From: Leptodontidium sp. MPI-SDFR-AT-0119
Taxonomy: Eukaryota; Ascomycota; Leotiomycetes; Helotiales; Leptodontidiaceae
Assembly: GCA_020726505.1 (NCBI GenBank)
Contig: JAHLEZ010000011.1
Location: 1,054,001-1,118,000 of the forward strand
Direction: 5' to 3'
Length of the DNA: 64,000 nucleotides
The notes below the pieces were generated by a model. It was not told the DNA's origin. It saw only the letters and a program-made list of their open reading frames with translations, and did not search any database. The translations under genes were made by a program, and so were the position numbers. Below, piece by piece: positions 36,204 to 48,160 of the stretch (positions are counted from its first letter, which is position 1; every line of letters starts with the position of its first letter).

Positions 36204-36995
36204 TGTAAGGTCTGGTTGCGCTTGCAGCTTCAGAAATCAGGTTCCAGGAACGGGAAATAGCAGAGCTCTTATTTAAAAGCTAGCAGTTCAGCCCAGGAAC
36301 AACTTTCTCTTCTAAGGCAACCCATGATGGCTAGTGAAAAGTAGATCTCAAAACTCGTGGGCTGTTTGACAGCTGCCAATTCGCCATCTCAACTTTCCGA
36401 GGCAACCCAAAGTCAAATCCCAAAGATGGGATGGGAAACTAGGATGAAGCTGTCCCATCTGTGTGGATTCAGAGGACCAATGAGACCACTTGGATTACGG
36501 CTTCTCCACGACGACACCGATCAAACATGCAGCAAAGACCAAAACCCCAAAGCTTTGTTTGGTCAATGATTCCCAGCTTCCAAATTGATCTTTTTAGTGT
36601 GCAGCTAGCAGGATGCTTTCTAGGAAGCTTGAGCTTGCCGCAGGGTTCGAAGCGGGGTTGTTGAAAGCTAACCGACAGCGTGGTTCCAGCTCGGCTTCTA
36701 AGTGGTCTGTTGACAACCCAGTTCCTGGACCTTCTTGCAAATGGCACCTGGAAGAACCTGGATGATCGATTGATTATGCTTCTAGTGCTTTGAATATTCT
36801 TAATGGCTGACAGTGGTGTTCATCTGAACATGCCTTTATGACGTACCGTCCTTCCTCTTAGGTGGATGTCTGGAACGTTTCGGTTGCTTCCGAAAAGTGG
36901 TGCAATACCTCATGAGATTAGGAAAGAAATAAGAAGTATATATATACACTTAATCGTGAGGATTTGATTTCTTGGATGGCAAGCTTCATACCAAG
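36204..36995. other. Intergenic region
   Basis: About 790 nt between the PhoD start and the carboxylesterase end. Apart from the TATA-like site nothing is supported. Short ORFs around 36357-36747 overlap on both strands. Confidence 0.6.
36270..36279 (-). promoter_or_regulatory. TATA-like box of PhoD gene
   Basis: An A/T-rich TTTAAATA-type element about 70 nt upstream of the PhoD start codon, a normal distance for a short fungal 5' leader. Confidence 0.45.
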
Positions 36996-38825
36996 CTAAT
37001 TTGAACACTTAGAATCTATTCTAGAGCCAGCAACGAGGCTCTGTAGAGTCTGGCCCTCCGCAAACAGTACCATCGAACTGGTGTTTTGTTGGTACTCTGG
37101 CCAGGAAAGATATCCTTCCTCTTTGGTCCAGCGGGCAGGGCCACCTGACGGGTTTGATGCGAAAGAGAGCCAGAAAGCTAGGTGGGAAATGTTAGCACGT
37201 TGTCAAAGATAAATTGGAGTGTAAGCACTGGTGGCTGCTGTTGACATACCTTGCATTGCATGCGAGACGTTGTATTCGAAGGCTGTCGATGGCCCATCGA
37301 ACTCTTTATCATGAGTGCCGAAAAGAATAGGCAATTCAGCTAGTATCGTCAGCAGGTGCTACGAACAGATCTCATGTTTAACGTACAGCTATGGTAAGCT
37401 CCCATCCAACTCACTGGGGAGATGTTGGAGAAATTTCCAGCATATTGATAGCGATAAGTTGGAAGACCGATCATGTTTCGAGCCCTTCAAGAATCAGATC
37501 AATGACCTTCAGACTGGTGAGGGAGTACTTACTTGACCTCGACTGCGAGGGGGCAGGCAATTATATTTTGCGTCGTAGTGAAAAGAGCTGATTCGCCAGG
37601 GCCGCTGTCGGTGTACGGAACGAATCCAGCACCTTCATTAGTATTACTTCCTAAAATAGCAGGCTGCGTCTTCGTAAGCAAGGCTCTTTGAATCTTGATC
37701 AAAATGTCTACATACAATCTTTGCAACTAGACCTCGAACGGCTCTATCTGTGATATTTCCAAAAGCCGTCTTGTTGTCTGGGAAAGGCGTGAAAGAAATC
37801 GTAGGCCTGGTACCATTGATTCCATAGTACGAAAGAGCATTTTCAAGGTCGGTGGCAGAAACATTTCGGACGCAGGATAACTCTGGTTCTGGTTCGAGGC
37901 CTCCACAACCAACCAAGCCTGCAAGCGAGGTGAAATTGGACTGTTGAGTATCGGAGCTGTAGCGCAGATTCGCTGACCCCGAGTCTGCGATGATACTGGA
38001 AACGATTGGATCATCTGGGTATGCGTATCCGTAAACATTGCTGCTGGCTCCTCCTGCCGACTGTCCCCAGAGGGTGATGCGCTTTGGATCACCACCAAAG
38101 GCAGCGATGTTGTCCCTAGTCCATTCGACACTGAAAATGGCGTTAGATTTGGTAAATTGTCAGTTTGGGATACAACTTACGCCTTTCTCTGGTCCAGCAG
38201 ACCAGGATTCAAGTCTGTCAATCCTTTGGCATTAGGGAATCCAAAGACGTTAACACGATAGCTTCACAGTATTAGCCAAATGCGATAGAATCTGTTGGGT
38301 AACGAGGAACGCTTACTTCATGACAATCACGATGTGCGACTGCGTTCTCTGTATCCATCTGTCTGGGATTTTGGCAATTGAATTCGAGCCGCCACCGGTG
38401 AAGCCACCTCCAGGGATGTAAAGGAACACGGGCAAAGCCAGCTCCTGGGGATGTTCGGTCTTCAAAACTGGAGCCCAGATATGGAGGTACAAACAATCTT
38501 CTGATTGCCCTCCGCTGATGAGAAACTGCGGGACCTGGGCTGTATAGATTGTGGAGCTGTTGCTGAACTGTTGCATACATGACGGACCGAAATCAGTTGC
38601 ATTGACGACGCCATCTGATGCCTTAGTCTGTGGAGGAGCAAATCTCAAATTGCCAATAGGAGGCTCGGCATATGGCACACCTAGAAACTTGCGAACGAGA
38701 GGCGTGCTTTGGTCGATGAAGCCATGCACTTCACCACTAGTTGTGGAAACTACGAGTCCATCTGAGCAAAGAGATCGTGGAATAAGGGAAGCAATCGAAA
38801 CAAGCAACGACAGTGACCACATCAT
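36996..38825 (-). CDS. Secreted type-B carboxylesterase/lipase
   Basis: Seven exons (38317-38825, 38181-38261, 37716-38130, 37533-37663, 37387-37484, 37250-37339, 36996-37177) give 501 aa. A signal peptide (MMWSLSLLVSIASLIPRSLCS) is followed by the type-B carboxylesterase fold: FLGVPYAEPPIGNLRF, SEDCLYLHIW, the oxyanion-hole YIPGGGF and the nucleophile Ser221 in GQSAGG. The acid is Glu345 (SNTNEGAG) and the base His410 (MGAYHSSELPILFG). Substrate cannot be read from sequence; extracellular esters or lipids are likely. The C-terminal exon (FWLSFASNPSGG) completes the domain. It lies just beyond the PhoD gene in the same orientation, so two secreted hydrolases are adjacent. Confidence 0.93.
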
Positions 38826-39955
38826 GGCAAAATATACTTGAAGCTGACAGTGGTTTTCGGTCTATGAGGAGTAGCAAGACTTTTTATACCCTAAGAAATC
38901 TGATGCTCAATGACGAGGCAAACCCTTGCTATGAATGAGCAACGATCGGATAAGTAAACTCCCCCCATGCTCGTGTTCATCCCAAATTTTCCCCACGTAC
39001 CTTTCACGATATCCAATTGAGATCACCAACAGAGAAACAAAATGGGGCCCCGGATATTGACCCTCGCTTAGTGTGAGCATTGACGGGGTTTTACCCCGCA
39101 TCCTCGGCCATAGATCCAAAGGTGGGAGTATGTCCACTTCATATGACATGGAAAAGCTTCGTGACGTTCATAGTTGAAGGTCCCGGAAGAGGCCTTGGCA
39201 GAAATGATCGACGAGGGACCGCATATTTGTAGCATGGGCGGAAAAGGGCTTTCCCGGCACACACTTGACATCCTGGGAATCTCAACTGCCTGATTCATGA
39301 ACGTCCAAAACTTTGAAAACGACATGCAGCACACAGTGAAGCCATTGATCAAACAGGGAGTGTTAAACCTGGGGTTGGGCCACTCTTTGTAAGCAAAGCC
39401 ACCTGCGAAAACGAAGCAACAGGATACGCATACTATTGTTTCGTTCAGACGCAGCTATGAGAGAAAGAAAAAATAGGGAAATGTAATTACTGCAATTGGA
39501 GATAAGCTATCCAAGAGGGAAAATTTACAGTTTCCTTGGAGGGGCCGGTAAAAGTGAATCAGAAGGGGGCAATGCGATGTTTTTGTGCTGGGCGTGCCAT
39601 GGTTCTAACGAACAGTCCCATTCACTTCTGGAACACAAGGTCTGGAATCTTGAATTAGCCAGCCGTTGCGTAGCGGCACCGATGATCCAAAGTGATCATA
39701 CCATCGCTTCCATTATCACAGATTCAAAGAACGATACCAGATAGACAACGATAGCCCCAAGACGTCCCAATTCCACTCAATCATAATGGGCGTGCAAAAA
39801 AACCAACGACGTAATGCCATCTTTCGAGAACCATTAGCGTTCGTACAACACATGCCTATGGCCCCATAGGATGATCATACAACGGATAAGCTGATACGGG
39901 AAGCTCTGCGGTGCCGTTCCAAGCCCATCTGATTAAGGAGCCGTGACTTGATCCG
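38826..39955. other. Intergenic region
   Basis: About 1.1 kb with the carboxylesterase promoter at its left. ORFs of 80-95 aa on both strands (e.g. 39068-39352 and 39496-39744) show no motif. Confidence 0.6.
38881..38888 (-). promoter_or_regulatory. TATA box of carboxylesterase gene
   Basis: GGTATAAAAA on the minus strand about 60 nt upstream of the carboxylesterase ATG. This is a strong match to a TATA box and implies a very short leader. Confidence 0.5.
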
Positions 39956-41388
39956 TCAGCGTTCATCGGATTCAAAGGGCTCATTGACTGACAATGTCGT
40001 AGGTTGCTCTTCAGTCTCACCTTCACTAGGCTTGATGTCCTCTTGTCTTCTAACAAAAACGCCATCTCCGCCAACCTTCCATCCATTGCCCGCTCGTTTC
40101 ACATACTCAACCGCCATTCCCCAAGCGGCTCGGTCCGCGGCATCACCGGACTCAAATATTTTCAAGTGCTGGTAGTTGTTGCTAGGTGGTGAATTGAACA
40201 GCTCCCGCATCAGCGCAGCATAAGATGCGTTCCTCTCCATCCAGAGATCTTCGGATTCCACCTGCACCATCTTCCTGGGATCTGACAATATTTCATTTCG
40301 TGGTACTAGTTGGCAATAAAGACGATCTAGTCTAGGCAAATTCTCGGTAAGATCCGCGAAATGATTACACATGGGGAACATGGCGATGTACGACATGTCC
40401 CGAATTGTAGGACTGATTTGAGCTTTATCGGTCGGAGCTGCGGAGCCGATGAGATCTGGCAATATCTTTCTCTGTGTTAGGGATCCGACCAGAGACATCT
40501 GGATGGGACACTTACCGAAGGAGCCTTCCTCAGCCAGAACTCGTAGGTAGCATAGGCCTTGATAAAGGAGCCTTCGTTAAGCAAAAGTTTGTCCCAAGGT
40601 CGGACGGCAAAAAGAGTTGGGCCTTTGGCATGGTAGCTACGAAGAGATCCTTGTCCAGAAGATATAATAGATGGCAAGTTGCTCGAGGTATTTCCCACGA
40701 GGCCATCGGCTTGACTGTCGTTGGTTACATTTGGAGCTTTGTCCTGACCCGCTCCAACAAGGCGTACTGTAGAAGTTTCAGGCATCCTTTGAAGTCGAAG
40801 ATAATGGCAAGGGCAATCAAAGTTCCAGGCTTCAGTAAGATAAACACGGCAAGAAGTGAGGGCGCCTAAAGCTTCGGGTGCGGCGACAATAAGCAAGTCG
40901 ACGGGATCGATGACCTGGAATAACGAAAACCAGAAATTTGCAGGATTGTTCGGTCGATACTCGCCCTGAGGGTTGTCCGTCACCCCGCCGTCGTGGACGA
41001 GTAACGTAAAAGACTGGATGGCGTGCAGGGAGTTTGAGGTTATGAAGTCAAAAAATGGCTTGATCTGTTGACTCAACATGACACTACCGGTCGGATGTTT
41101 CCGGACGATAAATTGTGCGTGTTTGAACAGTACTGGTTTCAATATCTCTCTCCAGAGTCTTGATACGAGGGAGCTTGCCTTGAGCGGATGGTCATCGGAG
41201 CTTGTAATATCAAACCTAGGCTCGTCGTGAAGAGTCTTGATGCTAAACGATGGCGGCAAAGTATCCAAGTATCCGAAAATCTGAGAGAGGATCTCGGTTG
41301 GTAAAGTTTCAATGGAGACCGACTCCCCTGCATCTGCAGACAGTCCGCCATTGTGTCCTGATATCTCTTCTGGCATAATGTCTGACAT
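39956..41388 (-). CDS. F-box domain protein, target unknown
   Basis: Two exons (40516-41388 and 39956-40471) give 462 aa. The N-terminal F-box is at about 25-85: SIETLPTEILSQIFGYLDTL, then ASSLVSRLWREILKPVLFKHA. F-boxes bind Skp1 in SCF ubiquitin ligases. The remainder has no clear LRR, WD or Kelch repeats, but motifs such as FWFSLFQVIDPVDLLIVAAPEALG and WDKLLLNEGSFIKAYATYEFWLRKAPS resemble the large family of fungal F-box proteins with an undefined C-terminal domain. The substrate is unknown. The intron junction KAPS|RKILPDLIG is clean, with a GTAAGT donor. Confidence 0.85.
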
Positions 41389-42418
41389 GTGATGTGGATT
41401 TGTCTTGAGGGTCGAATAGTTCGCGGAGCACCCTAATACAGCATTTCTGTCAGTATCTATTCAATTGCATTAGAGTCCATGGGAGCTTGACATACCAAAG
41501 AAGTTATATGGTTGTTCTGCGGTGAGCTTGGTGCGACGTAGATGAAACTCCGTGGCTAAGATGCAACAGCTACGAGCAAGGTTGATGTCAAGTTGGTTCA
41601 TGGGTTCCGGGTAAACTTCGCAAGGAGCTTAGGTTGTTGTCGTTTTGCGGGGAAGCGGGGGCTGTGGATCTTGAAATCTTCCTTCACTTGGGTCAAGATC
41701 CGAGCTGTTAGGTAAGCAGAACTTCATTACCACCAGTTACTTCCTTAGCAGATCTTGATATAGCGATTGTTGTAGATTTCAATTTAGGGACGTCAATCAA
41801 TACCTATTCTGTGCCGAATTAGGAGTCGACATTTCGTCCAGTCCAATGAAGAGTATTTCCTTAAGCCACCGTCTGATGCCAAGGAGTGGGCAGCTACAAG
41901 TCCGGTATCATCTTCTTTACTTGCCAGCCCAGCCTCCCATAAGCCCAATATTTGAACGTCAGGAGAGGCGACCCATCACACTCTGGGTTATCTGATAATT
42001 GCCTAGCATATTCCGAACTTCTGCGACTCAAAATCCGTATTTTCCCCTTTCGAAGCATGAAATCGAAGGATAGATCGGCCTTCGTCTGTAATCTACGAGG
42101 CTCCCATGCAGGCGTTCTTATCAATATGCCTCATCCTGCTACTCCAATCATCTTGATATAAGAGCGGAGATGACTACGGTTCGAGCCATGCCAATTCTCG
42201 GCTCTTGCTAACATCCCACTACTCTCTACATTGAAGAATGCGCTTAATTTTTGTTCCATCTTCTTTTCTAAACAGATTTCTACACACCTGAAATTTCAGC
42301 AGCACGCCTCACCACCCACGTTGTCCATCACTACCACAACGGAAACTACAAAACTATCATCTGAACCCTCCCTACTCTATCTGCCCTTCTACACACTCTC
42401 TCTCCGGCTCTCAAAAAT
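41389..42418. other. Intergenic region
   Basis: About 1 kb separating divergent genes. The right part (42230-42418) is C/A-rich and may be the 5' leader of the small membrane protein. No gene seen. Confidence 0.6.
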
Positions 42419-42697
42419 ATGATCCCACGAGCCGTCGTATCCCACTCATCCTCACCTCTCTCAAAGGGCGCCAACATTGGGATTGCCGTAGGCATCGCAG
42501 TCGGACTTTTTATTCTCGGCGGACTTGCATACATCATTGCTCTGTTCAGGAGATCATTGAAGTATGTAGTTAGAGGAATACAGGAGCCATCGAATCCGGG
42601 ATCAGGAGCTGGGTTGACGCCTGGGGTGGAGATGATGGAGAGGCCTGGACAGTTGAATGGGAAGGGTGGAGGACAGGAAGCAATTCGCAAGAAGTGA
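42419..42697 (+). CDS. Small single-pass membrane protein, unknown
   Basis: A 92-aa single-exon ORF. Residues about 19-42 are a strong membrane segment with Gly spacing (GANIGIAVGIAVGLFILGG), preceded by a Ser-rich stretch and followed by basic FRRSLKYVVRG, so the C-terminus is probably cytosolic by the positive-inside rule. The tail is Gly/Pro-rich. No family is recognised. The last 13 codons and stop form the first copy of a tandem repeat that continues downstream. Coding status rests on the clean membrane segment and an ATG preceded by a pyrimidine/CA-rich leader. Confidence 0.55.
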   Translation: MIPRAVVSHSSSPLSKGANIGIAVGIAVGLFILGGLAYIIALFRRSLKYVVRGIQEPSNPGSGAGLTPGVEMMERPGQLNGKGGGQEAIRKK

Positions 42698-42896
42698 CAA
42701 GGCGCTACATTTATTAAATAACAAGGGTAGAAGATAAGAGAATAATTCGCAAGAAATGATAAGGCGTTGCATTAATTGAACGGGAAGGGTGGAAGACAGG
42801 AAAGTTCGAGAGAAGTGAGAAGGTGCTATCTGTATCTATTGCACGGGAAGAGTAGAAGACAAGAAATAATTTGTAAGAAGTGGCATTTATTGAACT
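42653..42896. repeat. Diverged tandem repeat, about 62-nt unit, overlapping a gene end
   Basis: Four copies begin near 42653, 42712, 42775 and 42838. Each has a (g)ggaagggtgga-like start, gacaggaa, a ttcgcaagaagtga-like middle and gcattaattga-like end. Spacing between matched points is 61, 62 and 63 nt. Copy 1 encodes the C-terminus and stop of the small membrane protein; copies 2-4 lie after the stop and carry substitutions and small indels. Confidence 0.85.
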
Positions 42897-43323
42897 CCCA
42901 ATCATCGATGGAGAAACGCTAAAACATTATTTCCAGGACCGAGGAGTTCTATCAAAATATACCTAGCAAAGAAACTTGCTTCCGGCATTGATGCTGGGCG
43001 CGTCGAGATAAGCACGTCGATTCCGAATCGGGCTAGATGCTCTCTCTTATTCTGACTTTCAAGCGACGCCACAGACGCTAAACAGAAGCCAGGAATCTAG
43101 GATGAGCTTCCCTCGGGGAGGAAGCGGGGAGGAAATTTGCTTGAAGTCTAAAGAGATGACGAGAGGCGAGCATTCTTCCAACATTTTACCCCTCACTCCC
43201 CCTCATTGTGACTTGTTCGAAATTCTGACCATCTCTACCAGTCTTCCTCAAACATATCAAGCACAACAATATCATTAAATACCTACATATCTAGATTTTC
43301 AAATCCCAAAATAAATCATTGCC
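42897..43323. other. Intergenic region
   Basis: About 430 nt upstream of the MetE-like gene. The last 100 nt are C/A/T-rich as in fungal 5' leaders. No gene seen. Confidence 0.6.
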
Positions 43324-44808
43324 ATGTCTAGCAAGCGACATGAACGCCCTCCCTTCAGAGCAGAGCATCTTGGCTCTCTCCTCCGCCCAGAAAAGCTCTT
43401 GGCCGAACGCCATGCCATGGACAGCGGCAAAGGAGATGAGAAGAAGCTTGCAGCCGTGACAAAGAGTTCAATTGATGAGATTGTCAAGGAACAGCTCGAT
43501 CTTGGATTCCATGCAGTTTCTGATGGCGAATACCCTAGGTTGGTCAACATTCCTTCTATTCTCCAAGAATTACACAGAAAAGATTGATGCTAATTCCCCT
43601 GCAGGCACATGTTCTGTAAGTCCTCATTCGAATTCGGAGAGCTCAACACTAAATGTGTTAGGGGGCACGTTCTTCCCAGGCTTGGACGGCTTTGAGGAAG
43701 TGACAGACTTCGACGTCGACATCTTCCGCCTGTACGTCCCAGATATTGCAGCATTCACAGAAAGCGGCCACAAGCCTGGAGAGACAGTCCTATGCACCGG
43801 AAAGATCAAGCATGTTGGCAGCACCTATGTCGATCAATGGAACTACCTCAAAAATCAGCGTTAGTTCGGTTCCCATCAAAGTCTTGAGATTAAACTCTTC
43901 ATTCACGTTTCGCCAGTCGAGTTCTGGCGAGATTATAGATCCTTAAGCTATTTTGTAATCAGCTGACTGTTATAAAGTGCCCAAGGAGAACCAGAGCGAA
44001 GCAAAGCTTACCCTAGCAGCCCCCAATTGGTACCATCTACGCTACAAGACTGGCAGGGCGTACCCAAAAGAAGTCTACCCTTCCGACGCAGCATATTTCG
44101 CAGACATCGCGAAAGCATATCAGACTGAGCTTCAAATTCTCTATGACAACGGTCTTCGTAATGTCCAGATTGATGATCCTAACCTGGCCTGTAAGTGGTT
44201 TTCCCAGCCCAATGTCCGATATTATCTCCTGACATCGCGTTATAGATTTCTGCTCCGAGAAGATGCTTGCGGGTTTCAAGAAGGACGGCGAAGATTCCGA
44301 GGCACTCTTCGATTCATACATAAAGCTCTACAACGACTGCCTCTCCAAACGACCGGCTGATATGCACGTCGGCGTCCATCTGTGTCGCGGTAACTTCGTA
44401 GGGGGTCGACATTTCTCAGAGGGCGGCTACGACGCCATCGCAACCAAGCTCTTCCAGAGGCTGAATGTCGACACTTACTACCTCGAGTACGATACTCCGC
44501 GTGCTGGGGGCTTCGAGCCTCTGAAAGAGCTTCCTAAGAACAAGAATGTGATCCTCGGTTTGATCACGAGCAAGTTCCCCAAGTTGGAGGATATCGAGGA
44601 GATGAAGAAGAAGGTGTATCAAGCTGCTGAGATGATCAGTCAAGGAACTGGAGAGACGAAGGAGGAGACTCTCCAGAGGCTGGGAGTCAGTCCGCAGTGT
44701 GGATTTGCCAGCCACAGCGATGGCAATAACGTGGGACACAGCGAGATGGTTGCGAAATTGAAGCTCGTGAGGGAGCTCGCAAATGGTATCTGGCCTGGGC
44801 AGCCTTGA
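43324..44808 (+). CDS. UROD/MetE-like protein (cobalamin-independent methionine synthase family)
   Basis: Five exons (43324-43538, 43605-43615, 43662-43859, 43978-44190, 44246-44808) give 399 aa. Exon 2 is only 11 nt; it is needed to build EYPRHMFWGTFFPGLDGF across two introns. The protein has the C-terminal MetE barrel only, not the double barrel of true methionine synthase. Landmarks are FRAEHLGSLLRPEKLL, DGEYPR, LTLAAPNWYHLRY, NVQIDDPNLAYFCSEKM, MHVGVHLCRGNF and SPQCGFASHSDGN (Cys and His at the expected zinc site). Such single-domain proteins are common in fungi and bacteria and their reaction is generally unproven; methyl transfer to a thiol is the family expectation. The exon 3-4 join (NQ-L-PKENQ) depends on one leftover base and is the least certain junction. 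Confidence 0.88.
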
Positions 44809-45778
44809 TTTCCAGAACTTGGGAAGTAAAGCTAGGATTTGGGGAAAAGTGTAGCGTAACAAAAAAATGCAAGCTTTCGTCGATCTAACATAAGCTTGCG
44901 TGGGATGAAGATAAGCTCCTCCGCAACTGTCGTGGATGCCATCCACTTAGTCGTCTCCACTCAAGGTGAGGTGACTTAGCGAGTGAGATTGTGGACGCGT
45001 CACCATCAATAACAATCTTACATCCGGTGAACAGTACCAATTAGGTCGGAGTCCGGCTCGTGAGCTATCAACAAGGTGCCATTTCTTTCGTAGGAATATG
45101 TTACGATGTGCTAAAGTAGATGTTCGTCCGGCTTCATGGCTCCGAACCAGAGGGGTTGCAGAAGGTGCGAAACAAGGGCTGTTGATTAACGTCGACCCTG
45201 CTAAGCGAAGGAAGTAGATTGTGGAGAAGGAAACGTGTCGATGCAGGAACACGAGATGAAGGAAGGTATCGTGGACTCTGAGAGGCGTCATGGAGATCCT
45301 GGTTCCCAGGGACCGTCTTGGACCTTTCTTCTCATATACTCTCCCCTGTCTTGTACGATCCTTATATTGCACCTGATCCTGATCTATTCTTAAAATCTCG
45401 GGCCGAGCCTTGATCTTAATCTCGCACCGAATTTTTAAGTTACAGTAAATATACACTTTAATAACTGAAAAGCTAAATCCTCAACGTTGGTTACTACTCT
45501 GTACTTTCCAAATCATCCAAAATTAGTGGTTTGGTCAATAGGGCCTTCAAGGGAAGGATGCACAAGATGGAGGTGACGCAGGATTATTGATGTTGCAACT
45601 CCTGTCGCTTTATATATTGACGATGGAGACAACTAGTGTAATCGAACAGTAGAGCTACAGGCTGTAATGAAGAATCTGGTACTGTCACAAACAAACCTTG
45701 ACGCATTTTTCGTTTCGGAACTCGTAGCTATAGGTGGAATTTGCTGCAGAAAATACAGCACCTCCAAGAAGTATGACC
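44809..45778. other. Intergenic region
   Basis: About 970 nt between convergent genes. A 169-aa minus ORF (44947-45456) is Arg/Ser/Leu-rich without a motif and is not accepted. Confidence 0.6.
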
Positions 45779-47637
45779 CTACTTGGCGAGAAGCGCCTTC
45801 CTTGTATCATAGGTGTACTTCAAATCCAAATGCCAGTAGTTTGGTGTGTCCGGTTGAGAAACCTTCCAAGCCTTGTCGAGCGCTTGCAGGACTTCTTCGG
45901 GGAGCGGTCCCTTCTCACAATCCTTCAGGTTCTGGTCTAGTTGCGAGAGACTGCTGACTCCAATGATGACCCCGTCGTTTCCATCTTTGATGTTCAAAGC
46001 CGAGTGGTTGACGACCCATCGCAGGGCAGTCTCCACCATGGTCAACCCGTGCTTCTCCACGACAGGCTCAATGATCTTAAGGGCCTCAAATGTAGAATCT
46101 TTGAAGTACCGTTTCCGGTACATCTCACCCATGCGGCCTACAGCGTCGCTGCAAGATGATTTCCAAGTCAGTAATGATCGTCTTATTGCTTTTTCCGAGT
46201 ATTGGGGTTGATCCGGGACACAGTTGAGAACACGAGTCTCAAGCGCCCGGGAAAAAAACCCCCTTCCGGGGGGAGAAACACTTCGGCACAACTTACCTGT
46301 AGCGACCCTCAGAGGGAATATCTTTTGACTTATACTTTCCGCTGAACAGACCTCCTGCAATGGGGTTGTAGACAACCACGTCAAGGCCATACTTCTTGCA
46401 GGCTGGGATAAGTTCATGTTCTAGAGAGCGCGTGATGGCGTTGTACATTCCTTGATAGATTGTAGGTCTAACCCAGTTGTTGTACTTGCAGGTCATGACA
46501 ACTTCGGCAACCTCGAAAGCTACGACCCAGCGAGTTAGTATTTGTCAAGCATCACAGGGGTCTGCAGAGACACTAGATTCAAGCCAGGATCAAAAGTAAG
46601 TCTCACAAGATGAAAGCTACTGACCTGTAAAGTTCGATAGTCCAAGCTGCACAAACTTGCCCCTTGGATGGAGTCAGCATGTGTACAAGGTGGTAGATCA
46701 GGCAGGGTGCGATGGTCTTTCGGTCCTCCCGAAGAGCGAGATTTCCGTGGGTTTTTTGCCAAGAGGACTTTGACAATTCGCTTGGGGCAATGGGGAGTTG
46801 CATTCCCAGTACTCACGCTTTGTGGAGCTTGTTCACTGCTTCGAGAGTTTCGGCGAATGGAACAGAGCGATCCTACTTCAGGATCAGGTCATGCTTCCAG
46901 GATTCGAAAGTATAACTTACAGCAGCATGAAGGTAGAAGATGTCTACACAGTCAGTTCCCAATTCCTTCAAGCTCGTATTGAAGTGTTCTGTGAGAACAT
47001 CAGGAGCATGTTTTCCCGGTGTGTCCGGATACACCTCTACAAGTCCGTAAGATCAGAAATTATTTTGACAAATGTCTCAGGATGAAGGATGGCAGGCAAG
47101 GTATATCTCGCATATTCTAGGTCATAGGCGAAATATGAATGCGACTCGAAATAGAACGTACTAGTTGCCAGGGTTAGACCCCTTTCCTTCCAACGGGCAG
47201 CTTTGGTGAATGCCTCTTGCTTGCCGCCCACATACGAACGCGCAGTATCAATCTCGCTGTAGCCCGCGGCCTGGAAATGATCCCTAAATTCAAGAACTCA
47301 AATCAGTCGCTGCTTTGGGGCACCACGAGAGACCTCAATTTGCAAGAAGAATATACACCACGCAGGCTCCAGGTAGCTCGCACGTAAGACAAGCTGGAAA
47401 GGGGAAGGGGCTGGTCTAGACTTACAGGAAGGTGTTGTACTCGTCAAGAGATGTGATTCGAGCACCGGTGGATGTATCAGGACCAAATGTCATCGTCCCC
47501 AATATCTATTTACCGAAGAATTGATCAGCTCGTGATATAGATAGAGTGTGTTGCGAGTAGCTGTCATGAAGTGGGCCGAGAGAGGTAGAGTTTCTTCTTA
47601 CTACACGCGGCTTGGGGTTCTTGGCCAAGAGAGGCAT
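45779..47637 (-). CDS. Aldo/keto reductase, AKR7 (aflatoxin-aldehyde reductase-like)
   Basis: Eight exons (47602-47637, 47426-47505, 47162-47283, 46921-47036, 46817-46872, 46625-46662, 46297-46519, 45779-46148) give 346 aa. The TIM-barrel AKR tetrad is Asp51, Tyr56 (IDTARSYVGG), Lys80 (LATKVYP) and His116 (DIFYLHAAD). Other landmarks are ILGTMTFG, FVQLGLSNFTAFEVAEV, VVVYNPIAGGLFSGKY and the NADPH-binding GVSSLSQLDQNLKDCE. The pattern fits AKR7, whose members reduce dialdehydes and other reactive carbonyls with NADPH; the natural substrate here is unknown. The first exon has only 12 codons. Intron 7 (about 46149-46296) contains a striking G/C block. Confidence 0.93.
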
Positions 47638-48160
47638 CTTGAATTTTGTAGCTTTGGCTTGTGGTCTTGATTGTAGACTTGAAGATACAATTATTTGTGT
47701 ATAAGTTGTGTTTTGGAGCCGATTGAGACGTGTGGTGTTGTCAAGTCACTTGGAGGGGTAGGTTATTGTTGGCATTTCAAAGTGGGGGTTGAAGCATGAC
47801 GCCATACGATTGAAGGGCGGTCACAGAGTAAAGTAAAGTCCATCTAAAGCCCGCTCGCTACTGTAATCGCCGACGACCAATGCTCCTGTCGCTGCCGCTG
47901 CCAATCAGAAGCCCTCCAAGGCCATTCATTGCATTGCTTAGCTGCGGAGTATTTAAACATGCGGTTCAGTAGCGTGAGTTCCCCTCTAAACGGGATTAAT
48001 ACGCTTTTTTTGTTGGTACCCCGTTTCAAGAACATTCGGGTATTAGTATGGTGCGAGTTTTCCTCAAGACCTCGTTTTAGACTTCATCTGCCCCCGCCGT
48101 GCAATGCAGGAACCCGCCACCGCATACACCGGTGACCGGCCGAACTATAGTCGGTTCACC

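Noticed and set aside
44947..45456. 169-aa minus-strand ORF
   Set aside because: Composition is random-like and there is no motif, despite its length.
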